A DNA stretch of 64,000 nt from Balanoglossus misakiensis (taxonomy: Eukaryota; Hemichordata). Positions 50,601-62,727 of this stretch are shown here, in pieces (position 1 is the stretch's first letter; every line of letters begins with the position of its first letter). The stretch spans positions 5,208,001-5,272,000 of the forward strand of contig CM082591.2 in the NCBI GenBank assembly GCA_040954595.2, in the 5' to 3' direction. The translations under genes were made by a program, and so were the position numbers. The notes beneath the pieces are model-generated. The model was given only the letters and a program-made list of their open reading frames with translations. It searched no databases and had not been told where the DNA came from.

Positions 50601-53600
50601 TTTCGTTGCCTTTCAGTGGAGGCCACGTAAAGTGCTTGCAGATATGAGTCCGAGAACCATTGACCAAATTCGACAAGAGGCTGCAAAGGTATATAAATGC
50701 TGCACGTTGATGATTTTTGCCCTTTGTGGTCAGTCCAGAATATTGCCACATTGTTGAAATTGTCAAAACACAACAATGAGTGTTGTTGAGTGGGGGACTT
50801 GCCAAGCTTTTACATCATGTTCGCATACGAAGACTTACAGACTATAACTACTGTAAAATACTTAGTGTGAATTTTCAAAATTTTTGCTTCATTTTTGTTT
50901 GACCTTAAGTAAAACCTCATTTCATATCCTTATGCATTATACACAAATTTTGGGAATGCATAGCAACAGAGGTAAAGATTGTAAATTCACAGAATAAAAA
51001 AAAGGTCTATAAAATATCAGACAGTTCAACACTTACATTGTGTTACCCCCTTCTTCAGGATTACGGCGTCTACATCCCGTACAGTGGAGCCAATGTCAAA
51101 CACAAGAATTTCTTCGGTGGCCCCTTTGATGAAATGGATGTGCTGAGACCTCAGAAGCGTGGTGGTGGACTGAGTGATGTGTTCATGCCCAGCATGGGTG
51201 AGTGGATTAACCCCTTTCAGTACCAATGGTTTAGTCCAAACCAATTGTTTTCTATGGTAAGGTTGGACCTCTGAAGTGGGAAGAAAGGGGTAGTGTCACA
51301 TACAAACATTTACCCTTTGAACTCTGTGACCCTATGATGATCTATGACACTAAAAGGGAAACCATGCCACGTTTATATCACAGGCTGTAATCCAGCAAAG
51401 TTACTCCAGACTTTGAAATAAAGCAGGCAGATTTCTTTCGTATGTTATTCAATTTATAACCTAAAGTTGAACAGGTATATATACAAAAGTAAGGTTCAAC
51501 ACATGAAACATTTACAAGACTGGCAACATCTGTGAAAGAACTTTCGATTGTTTTAAAGACTTTCAAATCAAAGAGAAAAAGTGAAAACGAAAAATGACCT
51601 GTAGTCTTCTCATCAAATGGTAACAAAATGGTGAGATACAGGCTGACGAATTTTAAATCCAGTTTCTACTGTTGTCCTTCTACATACAGGCAGCACCATT
51701 GGAACAGGCCCAGGTGTTATTCAGGACAGTTTCAATGGCTACTCACCTCCACTGGGACGACCTCGAAGCCCTCGCGGGGATGCCAGGAACGCCAACGGAA
51801 GTAGCGCTCAAGGTAAGACGTACGAAGTATTCGTCTGAATTTTCCCCTAAGAAATGATCTGCCAAAATTCACCATTATCGAATGAATATGGCGTCATCCT
51901 TTTCAGATATTTTGCATCAAGCAAAATACTTAATACATGTACTACGATGTGGATCACTGAAACTTGAGATGTTTTAACAGAATTTGTTTGTCTCGCTCTC
52001 CCAGGTTATCAGAACTACTCAAACCAGAAGGGCCAGTCCCAGAGACAGGACGGTAGCCAAGGCAACCACGGATACCAGAATCGCCAGGGTAACCAGCAGC
52101 GTGATATGCCCCCTAGGTTCATGAAGAAGGGACCGTTCTTGAACTCGGATGAGGTGTGTGTTTTAACAAGATTATTCCATGATTTTAACCAATGTTTTAC
52201 AATTAAGATCATTGCAAACAATGTGGTTGTTTCTTGGTACCACACTGTCCATCATTGCAAAGAATTCTTTGTTACTTTTTATCACATTTCCAAGTCACTT
52301 TGATATAACATACATTGGTTGATAGGGTTTCCCTAAACAGTGGGAATAATATGGACGGCATGTTTGTAAACAGTAAAGTCGGACATGCGCAGTTCAGACG
52401 ACCCTCCCCTTTTAACCCTATCACCCCGAGTTCCCTATCCAGAGGTCCAACCTTACCATAGAACCCAATGGATTTGGACTAAACCATTACGGCAAAAAGG
52501 TTAATTTCAGCCAATCTCTCCCCTCATTCGCCACCAGATAAGCCTGCGTCCCGCCAAGGATTCCATGGTACTGAAACCCCAGGCACCAAGCATGATGCCG
52601 GCCTCGGCCAGGCTCTCCACATCGCAGACTCACCAACCCGGTCTGTCGCAGTCGACGACGCCACAGCAGATGATCGTGCCACCACAGCACCAGAACCAAC
52701 AGAGCTCACCCAAGACTCAAGCCAGGCATGCACAAGGCGGAGACAAGGCCAAACAGGGTAAAAAGAAGATCCTATCCAAAGAAGAACTCCAGGAAATGAC
52801 GGTGAGTTGCAAATTCTTTCACCCCCAGTTCCATCTTTAGAGGTCCAACCTTGCCACAGAATACAATGGATTTGGACTCAACCATTGTGGTGAATGGGTT
52901 AAATATTGAAAGCGACTTCAAAATTATTCAGTGCTAGATTGGAATATTGAAGTAGAGGTAGTGTTCTGCAAAGAAAATAGACCTTTATCTGATGGTGCTA
53001 GTCACTGGACAAATGAGAATTTGTTTTGCTGTCACCCATAGCCTCATCTTGTGCCTAATATTCCCCTATATAGGTCTTACACTTTTGTACAATGCTGAAT
53101 TGTTTATCAGCCTGCTATGTTCCCAGATGTTGCCTGTTCGAATCAATGAAATGATTTTGCACTCACGTCGAGGCATGTAATAATTGTAATATTTCTTGTC
53201 CGCAGAAATCAATACTGAAGGAATTCTTCACTCAGAAGAACGTCAGCGACACCATCACCAGCATTAAAGGCATGAAGGCTCCCAAGAAGTACATGCCAAT
53301 CCTGGTGTGTCAGATTCTGACCGAATCCCTGCAGAGAGACGAGCAACAGCGGGAATGTGCCAGTTTGCTGATCGGAGAAATGAAAGACAGTGGCATTATT
53401 GTTGACGAGCATTACGTAGAGGTAAGCCTATGTCCTGGTGTATGGGTTTGATGAGAACCCAACAGCAAGTTCAATATAGGCATGTTTCTCCAGATTAGAC
53501 AGAGTTCAGTTTAGACAGGTTTTAATGTATATTAACCATAGCTCAGGCTACACTAGACCACATAAACAGTAGCACATGAGCTGCAACTTTTGGGATAATT

Positions 53601-55931
53601 ATCATATTTTTTTTCAAACAGCACTACCTTTAGCCCATTATAAACTCTAAGTATTAAAAACTCAAGTATGATTGCATTTGCAAGTTTTAACCAGATAAAT
53701 ACTAAAGCTTTGCCGCAAAGGAATATGGAACACCACCGTCGGAAAATGCTAAATTCTAGTTGAGGAAAGTCACTGGACTGGCCACTGTAGACAGGCTAGA
53801 CTGTATAAAGGCTACCTGTATTATAAAAGCTTGTTTAGGAAAGTCCCTTGACTGGCTACTGTACACGAGTTTCACTGTACATTTTGACTGTCACCTGCAG
53901 GGTTTCCAAGCAGTCCTGGAGAAGCTGCCCGACCTGGAAGTGGACACGCCGCTGGTCAAGTCCTACATCGCCACCGTGGCCGCCCGGGCCGTGGTGGACG
54001 AGACGGTGGCGCTGGCCGACCTGGCCGAGCTGCTGAAGAACGGCACGTGCTACCCGCTCTTCCTGCTCATCCTGCAGCAGGTGCGCAAGGTCAAGGACAA
54101 GCCGACGCTGGTGGCGCTCTTCAAGGCCAGCAAGGTGGACATGCTGACCATGTTGCCTGAGCTGGACCAGACCAAAGAACGCATGATGGAGATCTTGGAG
54201 GACAAGGTAAACAAAAAAAATCAACTTTGCTCTCAACATACCGCAGTTAGGAACAATAGCACAAGTGTATAAACTACAGTAAAACTCTAATTATCCGAAC
54301 TGACAGGGGGACATTGATTTTGTTCGGATATGCAGACAGTTCGGTTATTCGGATAACGATCATATACAAAAGAACTGTTTGGGGGACATGACAGCAGTTC
54401 AGATAACCAAACAATTCGGATAATTGGAGTTCGGATAATTGGAGTTTTACTGTAATTTATGAAAATTACAAAACATCCTAATCAGTTTAGTTTCATCTTC
54501 ATGACATACTAACAGTTTCCGTGGTTATTGTTATGTTTCCATAGCAACTGAGTTTCCTGTACCCATTACTGAGAATGCAGTCAGACATATGGAAGCAGAT
54601 GAAAACGGATCCAAACGCATCCAGTCTGTACAAGTGGATCAAGGATACTGTGGACTCCTCGCTGCAAAGTGACCCAGAATTTGTTTTTGCTCTCACTACC
54701 AGGTAAGGTGTTATTTTTGCCTCAATTCTTGCTAACTTAAATAGGTTTATGCTACCTAAGTGAGTGATGAAAATCTCATATGGTCGACACAATTTCAAGA
54801 TCCAGATAGCTGATTTTTTTCAGAAAAAGATGGCAAAATGTGAAAAAAGTGAAATGTGTTTAATATGCTAACTACAAAGACACTCATTTTTGATCGAAGC
54901 AAGTCATGATATACCTGCACATAAGTTTGAAGTAGCTTGTGCCCCATGCAACGGTACAACAGAATACTGCACCGTGAAGCCCACTTGCAACATACATCAG
55001 TTCATCAAGGGGCATCACAACTCGGAACTGATCCACCCCTATTACAACATAAATTAATCCATCCTTGCCCCAATAAAAATAAGGAGAAACCATTGCCAGA
55101 AGGGAATAGGGATAGGTTAGGATCAAAGCCCATCTTACCACAACTTCTCTCTCTCTCCTTCTCAGTATACTGAAATATTGCACCATGGAAAGCACCCTAG
55201 CCGAAGGTGTTGACATCACAGCCATACCCGACAAACAAGTACAAGAGAAGGAGAAGGCAAGTCTAAACAGCCTGAAGCCCGTTCTGCAGGCATTCGTTCA
55301 CGACCAGATTCAGTTACAGTTGAGCGTCCTCTACGCCCTGCAGGCTTATTGCTACAACAACAACTTCCCCAAAGGTGAGTTTCCATGTTTTTGTGTACCT
55401 CACATCCCATCTAGATTTCAGTGTTTTGAACATTATGCCAAAGATTTGTCTCTGCGTCGAGGTTTAACCCTTTCACCCCCAGTTCCCTCTTTAGAGGTCC
55501 ACCTTACCATAGAAAACAATGGGTTTGGACTGAACCATGGAGGTGAAAGGGTTAAGGCTCATTCATTCCCCCAGAATTACAGAATCATATGTTTTTCTTA
55601 CGAAGACTGTCTCCCTGTCCCCCCCTCTCTCTCTCTTTCTCTCTCTCTCTTCTCTCTCTCTCTTCTCTCTCCCCCCCCCCCACCCCACCCCCTTATCTGT
55701 ATAATTATTTTGACCTCTCTCTCTCTTCGACAAAAAGGTCTGTTGCTGAGATTCTTTGTCAATTTCTACGACATGGAGATCGCGGAAGAAGAAGCCTTCC
55801 TCAAGTGGAGAGAGGACATCAACGACCAGTATCCCGGAAAAGGGAAATGCCTTTTCCAAGTCAACTCCTGGCTGACCTGGCTGGAGACTGCCGACGAAGA
55901 GGAAGAATCAGATGACGAAGATGATGACTAG
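47664..55931 (+). CDS. EIF4G2: eIF4G2 / DAP5 / NAT1 (p97), 18 coding exons, GTG start
   Basis: An eIF4G relative that binds eIF4A and eIF3 but not eIF4E, and drives cap-independent and non-canonical initiation in the cytosol. Exons: 47664-47860, 48365-48467, 48593-48706, 48946-49012, 49199-49288, 49521-49579, 49743-49853, 50165-50275, 50617-50688, 51059-51197, 51690-51812, 52005-52153, 52538-52801, 53206-53421, 53901-54206, 54545-54702, 55166-55374, 55738-55931. Phases agree and give 893 residues (human 907). MIF4G spans about 63-305 (RVRGILNKLTPEKFDKL, MGEDLECLCKIMRTVGPRLD). A linker with DMPPRFMKKGP is followed by MA3 at about 534-707 and W2 at about 708-893 (LLLRFFVNFYDMEI, WLTWLETADEEEE). 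No in-frame ATG precedes MIF4G; GTG at 47664 matches the vertebrate start. Exon 15 (53901-54206) has markedly higher GC at third positions than its neighbours. Confidence 0.95.
49944..50045. mobile_element. TTAACCCTTTCACC-family MITE, copy 3 (inverted)
   Basis: Starts TTAACCTTTTCACCACCATGG and ends GGGGCATGAAAGTGATAA, interior in the reverse order of copies 1 and 2. It lies in the eIF4G2 intron before 50165. Confidence 0.75.
51207..51292. mobile_element. TTAACCCTTTCACC-family MITE, copy 4, 10 nt from a donor
   Basis: Starts TTAACCCCTTTCAGTACCAA and ends GGAAGAAAGGGGTA. The 5' splice site of the eIF4G2 exon ending at 51197 is 9 nt upstream (GTGAGTGGA between them). Confidence 0.75.
52412..52504. 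mobile_element. TTAACCCTTTCACC-family MITE, copy 5
   Basis: Starts TTAACCCTATCACCCCGAG and ends CGGCAAAAAGGTTAA. Its right end lies 34 nt before the next eIF4G2 exon (52538), so it occupies the branch-point region of that intron. Confidence 0.75.
52814..52902. mobile_element. TTAACCCTTTCACC-family MITE, copy 6, next to a donor
   Basis: Left end degraded to ATTCTTTCACCCCCAG, right end GGTGAATGGGTTAA. It begins 13 nt after the exon ending at 52801. Confidence 0.75.
53741..53881. mobile_element. pogo-like repeat (GGCCACTGTAGACAGG family)
   Basis: Contains AGGAAAGTC...ACTGGCCACTGTAGACAGG twice in slightly different form and ends GTTTCACTGTAC, the CAGTGAAAC type of terminus. It ends about 20 bp before the GC-rich eIF4G2 exon 15. 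Confidence 0.55.
54275..54454. mobile_element. pogo/Tigger-like MITE, 180 bp
   Basis: Terminal repeats TACAGTAAAACTC and GAGTTTTACTGTA with TA at both ends; the interior repeats TTCGGATAATTGGAGT and related phrases in both orientations. No coding capacity. It lies in the eIF4G2 intron after 54206. Confidence 0.85.
54735..54905. repeat. Dispersed repeat, shared with 63556-63745
   Basis: AAATAGGTTTATGCTACCTA, GATGAAAATCTCATATGGTCGAC and AAATGTGAAAAAAGT recur in the same order at about 63556-63745. A shorter relative with AAATAGGTTTA and its inverse CTATTTAAG is at about 34107-34195. The family is unknown. Confidence 0.7.
55464..55555. mobile_element. TTAACCCTTTCACC-family MITE, best-preserved copy
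   Basis: A 92-bp element with ends TTAACCCTTTCACCCCCAG and TGGAGGTGAAAGGGTTAA; the interior reads CCTCTTTAGAGGTCC and GGTTTGGACTGAACCATGG. It is the closest to a consensus among the copies, in the last eIF4G2 intron. Confidence 0.85.
55619..55730 (+). repeat. CT-rich tract with poly-C in the last EIF4G2 intron
   Basis: Long CTCTCT runs and a C run around 55670-55690. It may serve as an extended pyrimidine tract for the last exon, whose AG (CGACAAAAAG at 55737) is preceded by unusual purine-rich sequence. Confidence 0.75.
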
Positions 55932-57355
55932 TTGCCACAGCAACGGCACACAGGTGATGATGGAGAAGAGGTCATCACCGCCGTGGTTACCATCTACCCG
56001 CTGAGAATGTTTGTCTTGTCCATTAGAGTGTGACTATTCCTCCGTAGCTATACAGAAATTTTTTCCAGTAAGATTTTGTAAACAGTCAGACACCGCAAGA
56101 GAGAGATTTTGAAACCTCGGAAGACTCTATTGTTGCTGTGGTAACAGAGGCTGGTTGTCATGGTGACCGTTACCCGGGAAGCAAACAGTCTACCGCAACA
56201 ACGATACACTTACCTTTCAAAAAAATCCAACAACTCAAAGACAAAAAAACAGAGTTCACTTTTCAAAAATATCCATTGTTTTTTTTTATAACAAAACAGT
56301 AAAAATATTATCAGTCTGTTTTAAGTATATAAATTATCATGAACCCAGGCAGCATTGGGACTGCCATGTAATGGTTATTCAGCCAACAAGTCACAATTTG
56401 TCTGTTTGACTGCAAAGCAAAAAAAAAACTTACTGCAGAATTTGTAAGCATATCAGTGCAACATAGGAAATATATTTACCTTGACTTGATCTTTCGACAT
56501 CACAATGAAAAAAACAAAGGTGTTTTTGCAAGTAATTGTAGTGCTCCAGTATTTTAACAACTGTCTCTGCAGCGCACGAGCTCAGTGTAGCAATTTATAC
56601 AAATTATGGTCCAATTTTTTTTTTCAACTTTACCAGTGTCCTGTCTTTGGCCGACAATGATTTCTTTCTACGATTGTTATGCACTTTTGCCTTTATTATT
56701 ATTTTTTTCAGTTGTTTATGCGACAGGTGAATACATTGCCTGCCTTTTTACCCATTCGTATGTGACCCTCCAACCCCCTTGGGTACCTGCCGAGTGGACT
56801 TGACCCTGCATAGAAATCTACTGGGCTATTCTATTCTGTGGTTCACTTGAAGGGTGTTACAGGATGGTATGTGTGGGGGTGGGTGAAGCCATGAGATAAA
56901 AAACCAGGGTCTCAAACATAGCAGGCAGCTGGGTACTGCCACACAAGGCTTGGATTATTGAATCAGAGATGGGAATAAATTAAGAATGATATCATGAAGC
57001 AAGGGCAAGTGACACAGTTAATTTTTTAAACAGGGTTGCCTGTACTCCTGTCAACCTGGGCAGGACCCTGACTAACTTGATTCCTGTGTTGCCCTTGAAA
57101 TTTCAACCGTGTACCAAAAGATTTCACCAAGCGATGAAACCCTGATATTGTGGATTTATATAGACCAATGCAATCAAGTTTTACGTCAAACCGCAAGTTT
57201 CAGATAAATTATATTATGCAAGTAGTCAAAGATGGCCACACAATGCAGTGATTGATTTGACATATGAAGGGGTAAAGACGCATGCAATTTTTAAAGGGTA
57301 TTTGAACATGACAACATTTGCAATAGTAGTGAAATAAATCTTACCAAATAATAAA
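55932..57355 (+). other. EIF4G2: Probable 3' UTR of EIF4G2
   Basis: No open frame of note after the stop. Two AATAAA signals at 57333-57338 and 57350-57355 would give a 3' UTR of about 1.4 kb; another AATAAA-rich stretch lies at about 58345-58362. Which is used cannot be told from sequence alone. Confidence 0.45.
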
Positions 57356-59449
57356 TTTTTTGTGGCTTATTTATATGAAAATGATTCTTTTTTACGTCAT
57401 TTCTATACGTTATGTGATTTATTATTGGGTTAAGTAGATTGCACTGACTTCACGAATCAAATGTCTTGTTTGACAGATTAACTTTTTTAAGAACATCTAA
57501 AATATCTGTAAAAGCGTTGGTCAGAAGCTGATTTTTTTACTAACAAGCAAATCTGTTATTCCAGAGTGTCTTGCAGTCTTGCCAATTTTTCTTACAACAC
57601 TTGAAACTATGTGACTGCAGAAAAGGAATTTGAATGGCAATATTTTCATCAGAAAAATTGCAATTTGCATCGATGAAAACATAATTAATTTGATTACCAA
57701 GTTGGGCTATTGTGTCAACTTGCAACGGATGGCGATAATTTGATGAGATTTCAGAGCGAAATAAGAATATGAATTAAGACAAAAATTTTCAAGGAATTGG
57801 GCTGATTAAATCTGAAGATTGACAACACATGTTCAACAGAATGGTTATTTACAATGAATCAACTATAATTGTACAATATAAGAATTATTTTTCATGTGAG
57901 ATGTGTTGTTGGAAAATTGAGATGAAAAGAAATATCCAGCCACTGCCCCCAAATCTTTCAGGCACTTGTTCACTAAATATTTTGAAACCTGTGAAAATTT
58001 TACTATATTAGTAAAGAAAACAGGACATTTCTGTTATTTTTTTTTACATTCACCAAAAATCTCCCAGAATGAAATAATAATGAACTGCTCATGTAAACAA
58101 TTGTGAATGTATCTGTACAATCATTGGAACTATTTTCATGAAAAACAGGCAGTGGGTGGATAGTCGTGAGTTGGGAGCAGTCACATAGTATTGCTGTCAT
58201 ATCCATGAGCACACCTGCACTACTTTTTTTTCTTCTCTGTGTCTGTCAATAGAGGGCGGTGATAGAAATTCTCGATGCTCTAGTTTATATCTAATCTGTA
58301 CTTTCTCTGTGTGGGATTGTATTTGTCCTGTGTCAGTAGAAGAAAATAATAAAAAAATAAAGGAAATACACATACCAATTTGAGCTTGATGTGTTTGTGT
58401 TGTGCGTTCAGAGATTGTAGCGTGGATAATTCTAACCAAGCTAGGGGTCCTACTTGCCGCCACTATTCCCCCTAGCTAGGTTAGCAACAATCTCTGAAGG
58501 GAGAATGGCCGATCATCTTGTGACTCCATTTTGCAATAATGTGAAAGTGCCCACGTTGGGCATTAAGATGTACAGTAAATACTTTCGTGGCATTAGTTGT
58601 TGGTCATATCCACGTACAAATTGAGTACTATAAATGAATTTAGAATAGATTTTATTCTCCAACCATTACCCACATACATGTTAATGACCACCTGTAGATC
58701 GTGGAAACTTGCCCATAGCAGCCACTTTGTCACAGTCCCTGAACACTTTACATGTGCATGTCATGTACCTGTGTACGAGGAACAGCAATAGGATTATCCT
58801 TTTACCGGCCACTACAGAGGTTTTACTATATCGCAACAAAAATGAGAGAAAGGTTATATATTGTTATATTACATGTACACTAAGATCCCTTGCAATGGCG
58901 CTGAAATTTTATAAAGTCTAAGTGTAACACTCATTTTTACACAGTAATTCTGAATGTCAAACTTTCATATGTTGTAAACTACATGGCGGAGCTCGTGAAA
59001 TGGAGCAGACCATTCATGATTAGGTGTCTAGCTAAAAATGTTTGTGGTGGAAACCAATGTGTCCGGGGAGGGTGACAATGGAAGTTCCTTTTGAAGAAAA
59101 AATGACAAAGGCAAAGAAAGTGTCTACCGGCTGTTATTGTGTACACCCCGAATACATGTCGCCGACTAATATGTCTTCTTTTCCTGGCTAACAACGAATA
59201 AGACCTTCTGGATAAAATTTCCAACCGTATCTGCGGGTAAACAGGGAATAAGCAATCAGTTACTAAACAAACACGCTCTTGTCAGTTGGCTGTGGATATG
59301 CAAATTGGGGATTGGCTGTCTTGCTGAACAGGTGCGGACTGGGATGGGGTGGTCGCATGATTCACTGTCGCTGCAATTATGTAATCATGAATATGCATGA
59401 CTAATGAATCAACACTCTGCAAGGCATAACAAGGAGAGGTCCCACTCAC
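57356..59449. other. Convergent spacer between EIF4G2 and the SLC7 gene
   Basis: The two genes point at each other here. It must hold the last coding exon and 3' UTR of the minus-strand transporter. A frame at 59282-59430 (minus) behind an AG at about 59430 ends in a stop, but its phase does not match exon 8. A short frame behind the AG near 59090 fits the phase but has no recognisable similarity. A diverged pogo-like fragment occupies about 58660-58832. Confidence 0.4.
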
Positions 59450-62400
59450 CACTTGCTTTGTAGAAAGCAGCCGGTTTATTCCAACGGCCCAAATAGTACA
59501 GTGGTACACCGGTCAGTATGATTCCTATGCCAATACCAAATTCAGTTGGTGAAACTATGATAGCCGTGACGAACAGGTACACTGTTATCAGGAGGTATAT
59601 TACGGGTATCACAAGGGGTACCTGAAAGAAATATTAATATTTTGCCATGTTTTTTAGTCGAGCTTAGACTTTTTGAAGAGGTATAAAGAAACAACAACAG
59701 CAACAACAACTCACTCACTCACTCACTCGCTGTATCCACTCACCTTGAAAGGTCGTTTAAGATCAGGTCGCGTAAACCGCATATAGATGAGTGCGGCAAA
59801 AGAGATTATTGAAAACAGAGACAAGGCAATAGTTGAATAAGTCAGGAGTTTGTAGATCCCTGTTCCGAGGTAATCCGAAACGAGCATTACAATCTGAAAT
59901 TAGACAAAGCATACAGAAGATACAACTTTGAATCACGTCAGGTGTTGAATAAAGAACGATTTTTTTTGTAGAAGTATGTACATAATTCCAGAAAAAACAG
60001 ACACACAGAGATACATAAATTTTGAAATTCCGTCAAATGATTGATTTAAAAATTAAAGTACGACTATGGAAAATCACACTCCCAGATTTCAGAAAACTCA
60101 TTGTTTTTTTTTACGTTCATATTTTTAAAGAACGCTACATAAAGATACAGCCAATGTGTTATTGAGGACTCGTGTGTCCAAATTAATTTCTCAGGAGAAA
60201 ACTCACCACAGTAAGAATTGCACATAACAGCAGCGATGGCATTGGTGTCCTGTGATCAACGTGTATCATACCAATCGTGGCGGGGAGGTGTCCGTCACGA
60301 GCAGAAGCAAAAAAGATCCTACAGCAAATAAAATCAACGATTTCAGGATTTGGCGAGATTTGAAGCACAAACAATACAGTCCATGGTAACTGTGGCTAAG
60401 TATCCATAGGTGATAGTGTACCTGTAATACTTCCTTAGACTCAACGTGATGCACCTGCATGGAGTTCACCCCCCCCCCCCCCCCCAGAAAAAAAATCCTG
60501 TGCGAGCGACACCTACCTTGAAAACGTTAAGACTGAACCGTGAGTGGCACCAAATATCGATATTGCTACAAATGCGGGGAGAATCCACGAATAGGAACCA
60601 AATGCGTAGTCCGCAAATTTCTGAATTGAAAAAAAGAAGACCTAATGAAATCACCATCACCACCACAACCACCACCACCACCATCAGTAAGCGTATACCA
60701 CAAGTTCGACTGTTACTATGTAAGCTTAATACAACACTTGACCCACCACGCCCACGGCACGTGAAGCGAGAAGTTCGCCAGGTGAGAGCACAGTGAAGTA
60801 GGCAATGTTCGCCAGTACGTATAGTACAGTGATGATGGTTATTGAGCTGACGATGGCTATGGGCACATCTCGGACAGGGTTTTTCAACTCCTCGGTTAAC
60901 GTGTTAAGTGAGGCCCTGGAACAAAAAGAGACGCGAAAATGAATGTGACTGTTGTTCGTGTGTATCAAGTGCTGAAGCCCGTCGCGACAGACAGACAGAC
61001 TGACTGACAGACTGACAGACGTATACATAAAATATCATACCCCAAAACCTACCATCCTGAATATGCATACATTGATTGGTAGAAAGCCACAGATACATCC
61101 ATAAAAGAATCTGGCTTCATATTGAAGGCGTCTTCTAGATGCTGTGTTTCCCCTGTCAATGAATGAAATGAATTACTGATAAAAAATTATCACAGGCAAC
61201 ATTTATGGCCACATTTCGTACCACAAAACAAACCTTTTATAGCTGTAAGTGTGATGTGTGTCAACATTTTAGCAACAATGGAATGCATGCATGCTCGTGC
61301 ATGTATATATGTCACAGTGAACCGGGGGTCAGGGGTCAAAGATGTGAAGGAATATCTTACCTTCTGTCAGCTTAATAATTCCAGTGACGATTATAATTAG
61401 CAAGCCAGTAACCTTGGCGACTGTAAATATGTTCTGAACAGAAGTCGCGGCAATTACTTTCCAACAATTTGCAAAATAAATAAGACCTAAGCATAAAATT
61501 AGAAAAAAAAGAGTTGTAATGCATCTGGATACTGTTGCAAGGCTGCGCACTTAAAAATGACCAGCAATTAACACAAGTGGAACTATTTTGGGATAATTGC
61601 ATACCGCTAAAATGTGTACAAAACTATTAATGTCGTTGTACTTGATGAGAATGTGCTATTTCTGTCATTGTTCGAACAAAACAAATTAAAACAAAATGAT
61701 AAATATGTCGAGTGTGTAGGCTACATGCGGTGTGCTGAGAGTTTTACAGAGTTTATACCATGCAATTATCCCAAAATGAGCTCACTCATTGACTTTTTGA
61801 CCAATACCATAACATGTTTTATTGCCTTTATACAAGATCCGGTCGACAGCATATGACAAATAACACAGAGAAGGAGACACAAGTATTGGGAAACAAATTC
61901 ATACCAATGACAGGACTATAGGAGAAATTTCCTTTGAAAAATATTGGATTGATCCGGTACTCTGCTTTCATGGAGCTCGAGGTATATTTGCTTCATGGAG
62001 ACAGCCATATTCGAGTTAAAACTTATTTATTATTAATTGCTTAACTATTTACGCGAACGTTTCTGTCATTTATGTTTGATAACCAACCACTCGGCAGGAA
62101 ATCTTACATGATTGAGATACTTCTCGTATGATTGTTCAACCATTCGACAAAGTTAAAGCGCAGCTTTAACGGGATTTGGTTTTATCCTAAATTAAGTCAA
62201 AGCTATCCAAAGGTGGAAGTTGAAATATCCGACCTATGTGACTCACCCAAGCAGATGAATGCAATCGCCATGTACGTTATTTCGGGTGGACTGCAACCCG
62301 GGAAGATGGGCTGGACTATGTAGCGTGCGGTGGAGATGAACAGGATTGTGCATCCGACGGGAAGAGTTATCAGAAGATAATTCCACACCAGTAGAAAAGC

Positions 62401-62727
62401 CAGCAAAGGTCCGAACGCCTCCCTCACGTACGTGTACGTGCCGCCCGACTTCCCGAAGGTGGTGCCCAGCTCGGCGTAGGACAGACCGCCGAGCATGACG
62501 ATGACGCCGCTCACCGCCCAGACAACCAGCGACATCCCCACGGACTTGGTGTGCAGCAGGACCCCCTTCGGGGAGATGAAGATACCCGAACCGATGACGT
62601 TCCCCACGATAATCGTGATGCAGAAGAACAGACTCATCTCTTTCTTCATCGCCACTTTGTTATCGTCTTGGCGGTCGACGGCAATTGCATCTTCCACGCC
62701 GGACTGCTTTGGTCGCTTGTCTGCCAT
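59450..62727 (-). CDS. SLC7 light-chain amino-acid transporter (3'-incomplete)
   Basis: A membrane amino-acid exchanger of the LAT/xCT/b0,+ type, which works as a heterodimer with an SLC3 heavy chain. Exons: 62727-62247, 61486-61361, 61152-61053, 60915-60747, 60620-60517, 60318-60207, 59893-59744, 59621-59450; 471 codons with consistent phases, ending in phase 1. The last ~20-60 residues are not located. TM1 contains GSGIF (residues about 46-50) of the unwound substrate site. TM2-TM3 carry YAELGTTFGKSGGTYTY. Cys145 in IFPGC matches the cysteine that forms the disulfide to 4F2hc/rBAT. MYAYSGWASLNTLTEEL is TM6, and ARDGHLPATIGMIHV is the conserved loop. Several phrases (SPKGVL, SVGMSL, LTGVP.YYL) recall SLC7A11, others SLC7A9, so the orthologue is unclear. 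Exon 1 is notably GC-rich. Confidence 0.9.
60656..60684. repeat. CAC trinucleotide repeat
   Basis: A CAC/CAT run in the intron just upstream (minus-strand sense) of transporter exon 5. Poly-C at 60470-60485 lies on the other side of the exon. Confidence 0.8.
60987..61021. repeat. GACA/GACT tetranucleotide repeat
   Basis: GACAGACAGACTGACT-type tetramers in the transporter intron between exons 3 and 4. Confidence 0.85.

Noticed and set aside
51672-51857. Plus-strand frame overlapping an eIF4G2 exon in another phase
   Set aside because: The phase-consistent reading (STIGTGPGVIQDSFNGYSPP) matches DAP5; this frame is a shadow.
54884-55234. 116-codon minus-strand frame inside an eIF4G2 intron
   Set aside because: It overlaps the antisense of a real eIF4G2 exon at one end and has no similarity; most likely a chance frame in intron/repeat DNA.
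59282-59430. Possible last exon of the SLC7 transporter (SVDSLVMHIHDYIIAAT...)
   Set aside because: The acceptor is good and the stop is well placed, but the reading phase does not join exon 8, which ends in phase 1; the joined frame stops after two codons.
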